Assembly: GCA_001899805.1 (NCBI GenBank)
Contig: MKWP01000015.1
Coordinates: 992,001-1,056,000, forward strand
Reading direction: 5' to 3'
From: Lysobacterales bacterium 66-474
Lineage (GTDB): Bacteria > Pseudomonadota > Gammaproteobacteria > Xanthomonadales > Rhodanobacteraceae
Length of the DNA: 64,000 nucleotides
Positions within the stretch are counted from its first letter, which is position 1. Every line of letters begins with the position of its first letter. The translations under genes and the position numbers were made by a program. The notes beneath the pieces were generated by a model. That model did no database searches, was not told where the DNA came from, and worked only from the letters and a program-made list of their open reading frames with translations. Shown here one piece after another: positions 1 through 10,531 of this stretch.

Positions 1-1107
1 GAACTGGTTGTAGCTCATCGCCGCATAGGCTTCCGCATCGTTCGGATCGAGTACGAGCGCGCGATGCGCGGCATCATCGGAAATTTTCCAGCTGGCCTTC
101 CAGTCGCCGGACACGTACTGCGGCAGCACCGCATAGGCCACCGCGAGCTTCGACCAGGCGCGCGTGAACCTCGGGTCCAACGTGGTCGCTTTCTGCAACA
201 ATGCGATCGCACGCGGCAGGCTGTCGCCCACGCGTTGGTTGACCAGCGTCTGCGCCGTCACGAAATCCGCGTAGGCTTCCGCACTGGTAGTCGCCACCGG
301 CACCAGCCGGGCCTGCTCGCTGCCGGTCAGCACCACTTTCAGATGGTCGGTGATGGCGCGCGCGATGCGCTCCTGCAGGTCAAAAATGTCGCTCAAGCTT
401 CCGTCATAACTTTGCGACCACACCTCGTAGCCATCGCCGACGCGTACCAGTTGCACGCTGATGCGCACGGCATTGCCCTGCGTTCGCACCGCGCCCTGCA
501 GGACATTGGCGACATCCAGCGCCTTGCCGATGGTGCGCAGGTCGGCGTTGTGGTTGCCGTAATAGAACGAGGAAGCGCGACCGGCCACCTTCAACCCCTG
601 CACCTTCGCCAGCGCATTCAACAATTCTTCGGCCAGGCCGGATGCGAAATAGGCATGGTCGTGGCCAGGACTCAAGTCATCGAACGGCAGCACCGCAATG
701 GATTTGGCGGGGATGGTGGATGCCGCCTCGCCCTGCAACCCCGCGCCCTTTTTCCAGACGAACGTGTTGGTGAGCAGCAGTACCACCGCGAGCGCCAGCA
801 CCGCGATGATCGCGCGGTCGAGCTTGCGTCCGGTGGCGCGGGTGATCGACGCGTCCGCCGCGATTTCGCTTTCGCGTTTCAAACCTTGCGGCGTGAATTC
901 GTAGAACCACGCGAACGCGATCCAGAAAGGGAAAGCAATGATCGCCGCAATCACGAACCAGCGTGTGATCCACTCCGGCGCGCCGAGCGGCGGACCGAGT
1001 TGCGCGATGCCCTGTGCCAGCGCCCAGGCTGCGCCGATGAACAGCACCGCCGCGCGCAACACGTTGCGGCGCTTGAGCTCGGCGAACAGGGAAGGCTTCC
1101 CGGTCAT
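1..1107 (-). CDS. TolB-like/TPR membrane-anchored protein, 3' end outside window
   Basis: Only the first 369 codons are in the window; the gene runs off the left edge. The protein begins MTGKPSLFAELKRRNVLRAA, and has about three hydrophobic segments in its first 120 residues. A TolB/FlgO-like N-terminal module follows, marked by IPAKSIAVLPF and a later LQGAVRTQGNAVRI-type strand, and TPR-like helices start near residue 290. Such proteins are thought to be envelope-anchored scaffolds, but no specific role is known. The ATG at 1107 overlaps the TGA of the upstream paralogue by four bases, which implies translational coupling. It is the most diverged of the three tandem copies. Confidence 0.75.
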   Translation of the reverse strand, partial: MTGKPSLFAELKRRNVLRAAVLFIGAAWALAQGIAQLGPPLGAPEWITRWFVIAAIIAFPFWIAFAWFYEFTPQGLKRESEIAADASITRATGRKLDRAIIAVLALAVVLLLTNTFVWKKGAGLQGEAASTIPAKSIAVLPFDDLSPGHDHAYFASGLAEELLNALAKVQGLKVAGRASSFYYGNHNADLRTIGKALDVANVLQGAVRTQGNAVRISVQLVRVGDGYEVWSQSYDGSLSDIFDLQERIARAITDHLKVVLTGSEQARLVPVATTSAEAYADFVTAQTLVNQRVGDSLPRAIALLQKATTLDPRFTRAWSKLAVAYAVLPQYVSGDWKASWKISDDAAHRALVLDPNDAEAYAAMSYNQF

Positions 1108-2915
1108 AGCGTCGCTGCATCCTTCGACGCATACGGCAGCCCCATCTTCTTCAGCGCCGCCTTGAAGCGCGGGTCGTTGCGGATCGGATCGAACGCCGGC
1201 TGCCAGACGTTGTCCTGCCCGAACATCAATTCGTGCCCCACGCTTTGGAGCGCTTCCAGCGCATCGTCCCGATCGCCCAGCAACATCAGCCATTTGATCC
1301 GGGCGGTGCGAGTCAGCCGCTGATGCGTATCGGCAGTGGCTGTTACGACCGCTTCGCGCGCGGCGGCGCGCTTCGCGGGGTCCGCAATTCCATCCACCAA
1401 CCGCGAATAGACGTCCGGGTTTTCCCCGGCAATCCGCGCACCCGTCTCCAGCTGCGCTTTGGCTTCCGTGTAATCGCGGCGGCAAATGGCAACATCCGCG
1501 GCGACGAAATGACCCAGCGCATAATCGGGCCGCAGTTCGGTCACGCGGCGCGCCTGCACGGTCGCATCGTCGAACCGGTGCAGGGCGGTAAGTACGTTGG
1601 CCCGCGTGACGCCGATGATGCCCGACAACGGATCCAGTTTCTGGGCGCGCTCGATTTCCGCCGATGCATCCTGCAATCGTCCCGCCGCGAGCAGGTACTG
1701 GCCATATTGATCGGCGGCCTCGGCGTCCCCCGGCGCGATCTTCAGCGCCTTCCGGAATGCGGCGTCGGCGTCCTGCCATTTCCATTGCACGCGATAATGC
1801 ATGCCCAGCGCGACGTAAGCGGAGGCCACGTCCGGATCAATCGCCAGCGCGCGTCTGGCCGCGGCCTCGCCGGCCGGTGCGGCAGTGTCCTGCTGTTCGA
1901 GGAAGTAATGCGGAAGCAGCAATTGCGCTTCGGCCAGCGCCGCCCACGCTTGCGCGTAGTCCGGGTCAATCGCCACCGCTTGCTGGAAATCCGCCACGGC
2001 TTCGCGCAAGACCGGACCGCGTGTCGCGATCAGCGGAAGCCCACGCAAATAGAAATCGTGCGCCCGTGGATCGACGGCTTTTTGCATGAGCGACGATTGA
2101 CCTTTCGCGCTCGCCAGTTGGACCTGCAACTTGCCCGCTATCGCTTTCGAGATTTCATCCTCGACCGCAAAGATGCTGGTGAGCTTGCGGTCGTACTTTT
2201 CCGACCACAGGTGATATCCGCTGCGCGTGTCGATCAACTGCGCGGTGATGCGCACCTCGTCACCGGCTTTCTGCACGCTGCCTTCCAGTACCGTCGCTAC
2301 ATCCAGCACCTCGCCGATCTTGCGCAGATCCTCGGCCTTGCCCTTGAACGCGAACGCCGACGTACGCGCGGCGACTTTCAGGTTCGGCACCTGTGCCAGC
2401 GCATCCAGGATTTCCTCGGTGATGCCGTCGCTGAAGTAGTCGTTCTTCGGATCGCTGCTCATGTTGACGAACGGCAGCACCGCGACGGATTTCGCCGGAA
2501 TCGGAACGGCTGGCGTTGCCGATACAACACGTAGCCTGGACGCGGCGGCGACAGCCGCGGAATCCGGGGCAGCAATTCCCGGATTTTGCTGCGCTGCATC
2601 CGGGCTACTCGTGGAGCTCACGCGCGCAAACCGCCACAGCACTCCACCACCGATGGCAAGCACCAGCGCGATCAACAACAACTCCGCACCCGATACGCGT
2701 TGCCGCCCTTTCTCGCCGTGAAACCACGCGATGACCAGCGTCACGACGAATCCGACGCCAAGCGCCAAGGTGATGCCGCGCCGCAGGCTTTCCGGCCAGC
2801 CGAATTGCGATGCCACGACATCGACGACCTGGATCAGCGCGAACGCTGCAGCGATGTAGGCCAGCGCCCACTGCACCAGCTTGCGCTGCCTCAGGCGAGC
2901 GATGAGCTCGGTCAC
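1104..2915 (-). CDS. TolB-like/TPR membrane-anchored protein
   Basis: A 603-residue protein if it starts at GTG 2915, whose GTG overlaps the TGA of the upstream gene as GTGA. This start aligns its N-terminus (TELIARLRQRKLVQWALAY) with the upstream paralogue, whereas the longer open frame adds residues with no counterpart. It has two hydrophobic segments (about residues 18-40 and 48-66), a third near 82-98, the IPAKSVAVLPFVNMSSD signature of the TolB-like domain, and a C-terminal half of TPR-type helical repeats. It is predicted to sit in the inner membrane with a soluble repeat domain. Partner and process cannot be read from the sequence. Confidence 0.8.
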   Translation of the reverse strand: MTELIARLRQRKLVQWALAYIAAAFALIQVVDVVASQFGWPESLRRGITLALGVGFVVTLVIAWFHGEKGRQRVSGAELLLIALVLAIGGGVLWRFARVSSTSSPDAAQQNPGIAAPDSAAVAAASRLRVVSATPAVPIPAKSVAVLPFVNMSSDPKNDYFSDGITEEILDALAQVPNLKVAARTSAFAFKGKAEDLRKIGEVLDVATVLEGSVQKAGDEVRITAQLIDTRSGYHLWSEKYDRKLTSIFAVEDEISKAIAGKLQVQLASAKGQSSLMQKAVDPRAHDFYLRGLPLIATRGPVLREAVADFQQAVAIDPDYAQAWAALAEAQLLLPHYFLEQQDTAAPAGEAAARRALAIDPDVASAYVALGMHYRVQWKWQDADAAFRKALKIAPGDAEAADQYGQYLLAAGRLQDASAEIERAQKLDPLSGIIGVTRANVLTALHRFDDATVQARRVTELRPDYALGHFVAADVAICRRDYTEAKAQLETGARIAGENPDVYSRLVDGIADPAKRAAAREAVVTATADTHQRLTRTARIKWLMLLGDRDDALEALQSVGHELMFGQDNVWQPAFDPIRNDPRFKAALKKMGLPYASKDAATL

Positions 2916-4984
2916 GGCGAAGCTCCGCTTGCAGCGGCAATCGGCGGCGCGCCCGCATATTTCTTCAGCAGCGCCCGGAAACGCGGATCGTTCCGCAGCG
3001 GATCCCACACGGGATCGAGTTCGAGGCGCCTGATGCTCACCGTCTCCCCGGCGGGAATCGCGAGCAAACGTTGCAACAGGTCGATCGCCTGCTCGGGTTG
3101 TCCGGCGCGCGCCTGGATTTCGGCCAACCCCTCCAATTGGAATGCGCCGAAATAGGCATCCCTGTCGAGCGGCAGCACTTCACTGGCGTGGCGTGCCGCG
3201 GCGATCGCGTCGGCATTGTGTCCAAGGCACAACTCGACCCAGCTCAGCCGCTGCAACGGCCCCAGTGCATCGGGATTGCTGGCCAGATCGGCATCTACCA
3301 GCGGTTTGAGTCTCTCGCATTCCGGCCGCACGGCATCTTGCCGGCCTGCGACCAACCCGATGACCACGCGCGCCACGCGACTGATCAGGCGTTCGTCTTC
3401 CGTCGTCTTGGGCACCGTATCCCAATCGCGCAAGGCAGCGTCGAATTTCCGGTCGAAGAAATCCGGGTAAGCGCGTGGACCGATGAGGTTGTAGGAATCA
3501 CCCGCGATGGTGTATGTCAGGCGCCAATTGTTTGTCCCGGCGGAGGCCGCGCGGGCCTTCGCCGCATCGCCGGATCCGAACAACAGGGCGCGGACCAGGA
3601 AATCGCGCGCATCCTCGTAATCCGGATCCATCGCAAGTGCACGGTTCAGTTGCGCAAGCGCCTTCGGATAGCGACGCAAGACTTCATACGTAATGCCGAA
3701 TTCTCCCCAGTTCTCCCGGTTTCCCGGAGCCAGGGCAAGCACGCGCTGGAACTGCAGCAGCGCCTGGTCGAACTGGCCTCGGCGCCGCAAGATGTAGGCC
3801 AGCCCCTGCGAAGCGCGTTCGTTGTTCGGGGCCAACTGCAAGGTGCGACGGAACTCGACCGTTGCGTCGTCGTAACGACGGAAGCCCCAGTAGTCGTAGT
3901 ACGCCTTCGCCAGATGCGCATCGGGCAGTTCGGGCGCTAGCGCCAGCGCGCGATCAATGGTTGCCTTGACGTCATCCAGTTGTCTGGGAGGAAGACGTTT
4001 GGCAAACCAGTGACCGGCCATCTGGTTGTAAGCCAGCCGGGCATAAGCCAGGGCGAAGCCCGGGTCCAGCGCAGTCGCCTGGCGGTAGGCGGCATCGGCA
4101 GCCAGAAAGTCGTCTTCCCGATAGGAATCGATGGCCTTGTACGCCAGCGATTCGGCTTTCAGGAACGCGTCGTACGCAGCCGCATTCTGGGTCGGCACCG
4201 CGGCGACGTTCTGCTGTTCGGTGCGGGTCAGTTTTGCCTTCAAGGCATCGGCGACTTTCTGCGCGACTTCGCCTTCCACGCCGAAAATGTTGTCCAGCGT
4301 GCGCTGGTAACTTTCGGCCCACAGGTGGTTGTCGCTGCTTGCATCGATCAACTGCACGTTGATCAGCACCTGGTTGCCGGCTTTCTGCACGCTGCCTTCC
4401 AGGATCGTGGCCACGCCCAATTGCTGCGCGATGACTTTCAGATTGTCCGGGTGGCTCTGGTATTTCGCGGTCGAAGTGCGCGAGATCACCTTGAGATCGC
4501 CGATGTCGGCGAGCTTGGTGAGGATCAGATCCTGCATGCCGTCGGCGAAGTAGGCATTGCCTTTGTCCTCGGAAAGATTCTCGAACGGCAGCACCGCGAT
4601 CGATTTGGCGGGAATCGGAACGGCCTGTGCGGTCGCGATCTGCTCCGGATTCCGCCGCGCTGCCTCCGAGCTGCTCGTTGCCGAAGTGGCCCGCTCATAG
4701 CGCCACAACAGCCCGCCGCCGATCGCCAACAACAATGCAAGTATCACGATCTCCGTGCTACTGACGCGCTGCGCGCCGCGCTCGCCGTGATACCACGCCA
4801 GCACGACGGCGACGAAGAAACCGACTGCCAGCGCGAGAATCAGGATGCGTTCGAGCTGATCCGGCCAACCGAATCGTTGCGCAACAACATCCAGCACCTG
4901 GATCAATGCGAACGCGAATGCCACGTAGGCGAGCGCCCACTGCACCAGTTTGCGCTGCCTGAGCCGCCGCAGGAATTCCGCCAT
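2912..4984 (-). CDS. TolB-like/TPR membrane-anchored protein, first of three paralogues
   Basis: A 690-residue protein starting MAEFLRRLRQRKLVQWALAY, with an AAAAGGGG ribosome-binding stretch about ten bases upstream. It has N-terminal membrane segments, the TolB-like module (IPAKSIAVLPFENLSED, then ILEGSVQKAGNQVLINVQ), and about nine TPR-like repeats to the C-terminus. It heads a three-gene unit whose members overlap by four bases each. The copies share the N-terminal anchor and TolB-like module but differ in the repeats, as expected for duplicated scaffolds with different clients. No regulator or enzyme is fused, unlike many TolB-TPR proteins that carry a winged helix or cyclase. Confidence 0.8.
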   Translation of the reverse strand: MAEFLRRLRQRKLVQWALAYVAFAFALIQVLDVVAQRFGWPDQLERILILALAVGFFVAVVLAWYHGERGAQRVSSTEIVILALLLAIGGGLLWRYERATSATSSSEAARRNPEQIATAQAVPIPAKSIAVLPFENLSEDKGNAYFADGMQDLILTKLADIGDLKVISRTSTAKYQSHPDNLKVIAQQLGVATILEGSVQKAGNQVLINVQLIDASSDNHLWAESYQRTLDNIFGVEGEVAQKVADALKAKLTRTEQQNVAAVPTQNAAAYDAFLKAESLAYKAIDSYREDDFLAADAAYRQATALDPGFALAYARLAYNQMAGHWFAKRLPPRQLDDVKATIDRALALAPELPDAHLAKAYYDYWGFRRYDDATVEFRRTLQLAPNNERASQGLAYILRRRGQFDQALLQFQRVLALAPGNRENWGEFGITYEVLRRYPKALAQLNRALAMDPDYEDARDFLVRALLFGSGDAAKARAASAGTNNWRLTYTIAGDSYNLIGPRAYPDFFDRKFDAALRDWDTVPKTTEDERLISRVARVVIGLVAGRQDAVRPECERLKPLVDADLASNPDALGPLQRLSWVELCLGHNADAIAAARHASEVLPLDRDAYFGAFQLEGLAEIQARAGQPEQAIDLLQRLLAIPAGETVSIRRLELDPVWDPLRNDPRFRALLKKYAGAPPIAAASGASP

Positions 4985-5026
4985 CGCCGACCCCTTTTCA
5001 GCGCGAGTGTAGCGTTACGGCGGCAC

Positions 5027-5057
5027 AAAAAGAAAAGCCGCCCGTGGGCGGCTTTTC
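5027..5057 (-). terminator. Intrinsic terminator after ftsH
   Basis: Read on the minus strand, AAAAGCCGCCC-ACG-GGGCGGCTTTT forms a perfect stem followed by a T-rich tail. It lies 20 bases past the ftsH stop codon and separates ftsH from the TolB/TPR genes. Confidence 0.85.
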
Positions 5058-5075
5058 CGATGCAAGGCGATGGAC

Positions 5076-7022
<1,947 letters not shown>

Positions 7023-7116
7023 GAAGGTTTGCCTGTTTGCACGTCCTGCGCACGAACCCGCACGTCCCGCGCGGGTTTTCCACGAACATCGGCTTGCGGA
7101 TCGAAGCCAGCGTAAC

Positions 7117-7782
7117 TCATGCTTCCCTCTTCAGTCCCGTCGCCAAGGCATAAACCTCGCGGGAACGGGCGCGCGAAGCCTTGGGCTTGCGCAGTGTCAC
7201 CCGCTCGAAGCCCGCGCGCAAGCCACGCAGGTACTCGTCGAAACCTCGGCCCTGAAACAGCTTCACCAGAAAAGACCCTCCGGGTTTCAAACACTTGTAT
7301 GCGAAATCCGCGGCCAGCTCCGCCAACTCCATCGCGCGGGCCTGGTCCACCGACGCTATACCGCTGATATTGGGCGCCATGTCCGACAGCACAAGGTCCA
7401 CCGGGGCGCCTGCCAGCCTTGCCATCAGGGCGTCGAACAGCTTTTCCTCGCGGAAATCGCCCTGGATGAACTCCACCCCGCCGATGCCCTGCATGGGCAG
7501 GATGTCCAGCGCAAACACGTGTCCGGCGTCGCCCAATCGCTGGCGCACCAGTTGCGACCAGCCGCCCGGCGCCGCGCCCAGGTCCACCACCGTCATGCCG
7601 GGCCCTTCGACACGGCCGCCTTGCGGCCTGCTCAGGACAGGCTTCAGCAAGCGGTCGCGATCCAGCAGTTCGTCCAGCTTGAAGGCTGCGCGCGAGCGCA
7701 AGCCTTCGGCCTGTGCGCGGCGGACGAATTCGTCGTCGAAATGCTCCTTCAACCAGCGCGCGCTGCTTTTGGACCTTGGCAT
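7117..7782 (-). CDS. rlmE: 23S rRNA 2'-O-methyltransferase RlmE (FtsJ/RrmJ)
   Basis: Methylates the ribose of U2552 (E. coli numbering) in 23S rRNA at a late step of 50S assembly. The 221-residue protein shows the SAM loop DLGAAPGGW (68-76) and the catalytic tetrad K35, D134, K174 and E209. Residues 49-61 ([13 protein letters not shown]) form an extra segment between the LKP and GMTVVDLG parts that are normally adjacent. It is encoded by a palindromic repeat inserted in frame (see the repeat at 7600-7638). Divergent from yhbY and upstream of ftsH, as in many gammaproteobacteria. Confidence 0.95.
   Translation of the reverse strand: MPRSKSSARWLKEHFDDEFVRRAQAEGLRSRAAFKLDELLDRDRLLKPVLSRPQGGRVEGPGMTVVDLGAAPGGWSQLVRQRLGDAGHVFALDILPMQGIGGVEFIQGDFREEKLFDALMARLAGAPVDLVLSDMAPNISGIASVDQARAMELAELAADFAYKCLKPGGSFLVKLFQGRGFDEYLRGLRAGFERVTLRKPKASRARSREVYALATGLKREA
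7600..7638 (-). repeat. REP-like palindrome inserted in frame in rlmE
   Basis: Thirty-nine bases encoding 13 residues absent from the usual RlmE alignment. The minus strand reads CCTGAGC, then the perfect hairpin GGCCGC-AAG-GCGGCC, then GTGTCGAAGGG. These arms match the CCTGAGC/GTCGAAGG type of dispersed repeat also seen, in another variant, at 37312-37387. The length is a multiple of three and the strand used has no stop codon. Confidence 0.6.
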
Positions 7783-7886
7783 GGCGCTCTCTAGCCACGG
7801 ATGACATCAACCGGCCACCTCGATCCGGGACGGTTCGTGCGCATGATACCCTGAACGATCATCCAACCCGCGCGAATGCTGAACGC

Positions 7887-8183
7887 ATGTCCCTGACGTC
7901 TTCACAAACCCGTTACCTGCGTGGCCTTGCCCACCCGCTGAAGCCCGTGCTCCTGTTGGGCGGCAAGGGCGTGACCTCGGGTGTGCTGAAGGAATTGGAG
8001 CAGGCGCTGGACGACCACGAACTGATCAAGGTCAGGCTGACCGGCGACGACCGCGCCGCGCGTGCCGCCGAGCTCGCGAAACTGGTCGAATCCAGCCAGG
8101 CCGAAACCGTGCAGACCATCGGCCACATTGCCGTCCTGTATCGGCGCAACGAGGACCAGCCGGGGATCGCGCTGCCGCGATAA
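7887..8183 (+). CDS. yhbY: YhbY-family CRM-domain RNA-binding protein
   Basis: A 98-residue single CRM-domain protein that binds pre-50S ribosomal particles. The family signature is complete: LRGLAHPLKPVLLLGGKG near the N-terminus and HELIKVRL in the middle. The ATG at 7887 gives the normal family length. It diverges from rlmE across about 100 bases, an arrangement that links two 50S maturation factors. A CGTCATTCC-type repeat begins 14 bases after its stop. Confidence 0.93.
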   Translation: MSLTSSQTRYLRGLAHPLKPVLLLGGKGVTSGVLKELEQALDDHELIKVRLTGDDRAARAAELAKLVESSQAETVQTIGHIAVLYRRNEDQPGIALPR

Positions 8184-8196
8184 GGACTATTTTCTT

Positions 8197-8295
8197 CGTC
8201 ATTCCGGGGCAGCCCTAAGGGCTGAACCCGGAATCCATTTTGATCCCGATCTTCAAGCAAAGGCAAAATGGATTCCGGCCTTCGCCGGAATGACG
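8197..8295 (+). repeat. CGTCATTCC-type palindromic repeat, copy 1
   Basis: An imperfect inverted repeat of about 99 bases, bounded by CGTCATTCCGG and CCGGAATGACG, with inner arms AATCCATTTTG and CAAAATGGATT. Related copies lie at 13806-13910, 16629-16710 and 29866-29950. Confidence 0.85.
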
Positions 8296-8312
8296 AATCA
8301 GAGGTACACCTG

Positions 8313-8684
8313 TTGGAACTGAACCTCGAACGCCCGCGTGACTACCTGTTCGTGCGCAAGGCCGACGCGCACACGGTGGTCATCGTCGACCAGCCTTTCA
8401 TCGCCAGCATCATCCTGACCCGCGACAAGGTCATCGATGATTGGGGCGTTGCGGACGTGGCTGTGATGACACCCGAACACGTCGAACCGATCGTCGCGCT
8501 CAACCCCGACGTGGTACTGCTCGGCACCGGCGAACGCCAACGGTTTCCCTCGCAGGCGGTGCTGGCTGCGTTCCTGCAACGTGGAGTCGGCGTGGAAGTG
8601 ATGGACAACGCCGCCGCCGCCCGCACCTGGGACATCCTCGCCAGCGAAGGCCGCAACGTCGTCGCCGCGTTTATTCTTGTGTAG
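8313..8684 (+). CDS. Mth938-like domain protein
   Basis: A 123-residue protein of the Mth938/DUF498 fold, a small domain of unknown function related to NDUFAF3. It begins LELNLERPRDYLFVRKAD and ends in a conserved AARTWDILASEGRNVVAAFI stretch. TTG 8313 is chosen because GAGGT lies about eight bases upstream and the protein then starts at the family N-terminus. The in-frame ATG at 8268 would encode part of the flanking repeat. The stop codon TAG lies at the first bases of a second repeat, so the gene is tightly bracketed by repeats. Confidence 0.85.
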   Translation: MELNLERPRDYLFVRKADAHTVVIVDQPFIASIILTRDKVIDDWGVADVAVMTPEHVEPIVALNPDVVLLGTGERQRFPSQAVLAAFLQRGVGVEVMDNAAAARTWDILASEGRNVVAAFILV

Positions 8685-8787
8685 GTTGGGCTGAGCGCAG
8701 CGAAGCCCAACAACGGCGTCGTGCGATGACGTTCGGTCAATACGCATTGTTGGGCTTCCCTGGTGAAGCCGGGTCAACCCAACCCAC
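8682..8787 (+). repeat. GTTGGGCT-type inverted repeat
   Basis: Outer arms GGTTGGG and CAACCCAACC flank inner arms GAAGCCCAACAA and TTGTTGGGCTTC, about 106 bases in all. It fills the gap between the convergent Mth938-like and nlpD-like genes and supplies the stop codon region of the former. Confidence 0.75.
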
Positions 8788-8800
8788 GCAGGATTCCCGT

Positions 8801-9874
8801 TCAACGCTGCGGCAGGAACGCCATCGGGTCGACAGGCTTGCCGTCCTTGCGGATTTCGAAGTGCAGTTCCACGCGCGGCGCGCCGCTGGCGCCCATCAGC
8901 GCGATTTCCTGCCCGGCGCCGACGCGCTGGCCTTCCTTCACCAGCCGCCTGCTGTTGTGGCCGTATGCGGACAGGTACGTGTCGTTGTGCTTGATGATGA
9001 TCAGCTCGCCGTAGCCGATCAGCCCGTTGCCGCTGTACACCACCGTGCCGGACGCCGCCGCGCGTACCGGGTCGCCCACGTTTCCGGCGATGTCGACGCC
9101 CGCGCCGTCACCGCCGCTGCCCGCCTGGAATCCGCCGACCACCTTGCCGCTGGCCGGCCACTGCCAGGCAATCCCTGCGACGTTGCGGGTCGCGCCCGGT
9201 GGCGGCGTGGGCGTTGCCACGACTGCGGGCGGCGGGGGCGCGGTTTGCATCGGAGGCGACGCAACGCTGGCCGCGGAAACTGCCGGGGCACTCGCCGGCA
9301 CCGCGGGAGCCGTGGCAACCGTAGCCGCGGAGGAAGACCCTGCGGGCGCGACGCCGCTGGCGGTCATGGCCTGCGTGGTGACGGGCCCGAATACGGGTTC
9401 CGGGGGTTGTGCCGGCGCAGGTTGCGCGGGGGCCGGGGGCTGCGTGGTGGTCGTGACCACCGTCGTGCCCGCCGCGACCGATCCGGTCGACGACGCAGGC
9501 GCCGCGGACGCCGCCTTCAGTTTCAGCACCTGCCCCGGATGGATCGTGTAGGGCGACGGAATACCGTTGATCGCTGCGAGTTCGCGCACATCCAGGCCAT
9601 GGGCGAACGCAATGCTGTACAGCGTGTCGCCGGGCGCGACGGTGTACCCGGACGCGCTGACGGTGCCGTTGGCGTGGCCGCCGAGACCGAAGGTCTGGGT
9701 TCCGCTGCTGCCCGCCGCCGGTGGCGCGGACGCCGCCGGCGCTGGCGTCGGTGCAGGTTCGCCCATCCCGAACGAATGGTTGACCACCGGCGCCGGCGTC
9801 GACGCGCACCCCGCCAGCAACGACAGTGCGGCGGCGGTCGCCAGCAGTTTCTTGCACGAAATCGGATTGCGCAT
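8801..9874 (-). CDS. nlpD: NlpD-like lipoprotein (LysM plus degenerate M23/LytM domain)
   Basis: A predicted outer-membrane lipoprotein of 357 residues that would activate septal amidases. The signal peptide ends in a lipobox, LLAGC, with the lipidated Cys at 23. A LysM domain (GYTVAPGDTLYSIA) lies at about 76-120, a long Pro/Ala/Thr-rich linker follows, and a LytM domain covers about 245-355. The zinc-binding His expected before GVDIA is replaced by Gly-Ala, as in NlpD and EnvC, so it probably activates rather than cleaves. ATG 9874 gives an intact lipobox. It ends the surE-pcm-yqaA-nlpD cluster. Confidence 0.9.
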   Translation of the reverse strand: MRNPISCKKLLATAAALSLLAGCASTPAPVVNHSFGMGEPAPTPAPAASAPPAAGSSGTQTFGLGGHANGTVSASGYTVAPGDTLYSIAFAHGLDVRELAAINGIPSPYTIHPGQVLKLKAASAAPASSTGSVAAGTTVVTTTTQPPAPAQPAPAQPPEPVFGPVTTQAMTASGVAPAGSSSAATVATAPAVPASAPAVSAASVASPPMQTAPPPPAVVATPTPPPGATRNVAGIAWQWPASGKVVGGFQAGSGGDGAGVDIAGNVGDPVRAAASGTVVYSGNGLIGYGELIIIKHNDTYLSAYGHNSRRLVKEGQRVGAGQEIALMGASGAPRVELHFEIRKDGKPVDPMAFLPQR

Positions 9875-9921
9875 GATGCGCGCAAGGATACCCGAGTCAC
9901 ACCTGCCGCGACATTCGCGGA

Positions 9922-10524
9922 TCAACGCATCCAGAAATACAACACCAGCGCGGCCACGATCGCGACGATCACCCAGCCCGCGGTTTCGATGTGCTTGTGC
10001 AGCGCGGTCTCGGCGCGCTCGCCGCCGAGACGGATCGCACCCGCGACCAGCAACACGCGCTTGCCGCGGCCGATCGCGATGCCGGCGAGGAACGGCAGCA
10101 TCGGCATGCCGACGATGCCGCAGGCCCAACTCGCGACCTTCATCGGGATCGGCACGAAACCCGCCGCGACCAGCAACCAGAACGCCTTCCACGGATGCGC
10201 CTGTGCATCGGCACCCAGGGTGTGGACCAGCGATTCGAGATGCGGCAGCCAGCCCAACTGTGCGAGCAACGGTTTCAGTGCATCGAACGCGTAATGCCCG
10301 AGCGCGTAGCCGACCAGCGAACCCAGCAACGAAAAGAACAAACTCAGCGAAGCGAACCACCACCACTTGCGCGGGCGCGCCAGCGTCATCGGCGCCAGCA
10401 TGATTTCAGGCGCGATCGGAAAAATGAAAGCCTCGACGAAACTCAACAGCGCGAGTCCCACGTCGGCGCGCGGTTTGCCGGCCCACTCGAGGGCTTTTTC
10501 ATACATCGGTCGGAACAGTTGCAT
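9922..10524 (-). CDS. YqaA-family membrane protein
   Basis: An inner-membrane protein of the DedA/SNARE-associated superfamily, about 200 residues and four to five hydrophobic helices. Features include a GLALLSFVEAFIFPIAPEIM helix, the LGSLVGYALGHY segment and PIPMKVASWACGIVGMP, which resemble family positions facing the lipid bilayer. ATG 10524 (MQLFRPMYEKALEWA) is preferred; GTG 10545 would overlap pcm by 14 bases. It lies between pcm and nlpD, its usual place in this order. The precise transport or lipid role of YqaA proteins is unsettled. Confidence 0.85.
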   Translation of the reverse strand: MQLFRPMYEKALEWAGKPRADVGLALLSFVEAFIFPIAPEIMLAPMTLARPRKWWWFASLSLFFSLLGSLVGYALGHYAFDALKPLLAQLGWLPHLESLVHTLGADAQAHPWKAFWLLVAAGFVPIPMKVASWACGIVGMPMLPFLAGIAIGRGKRVLLVAGAIRLGGERAETALHKHIETAGWVIVAIVAALVLYFWMR

Positions 10525-10531
10525 CAGGTTG

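Noticed and set aside
8268..8312. ATG 8268 as start of the Mth938-like protein
   Set aside because: It lies inside the palindromic repeat and adds 15 residues without family counterpart; TTG 8313 has a good ribosome-binding site.
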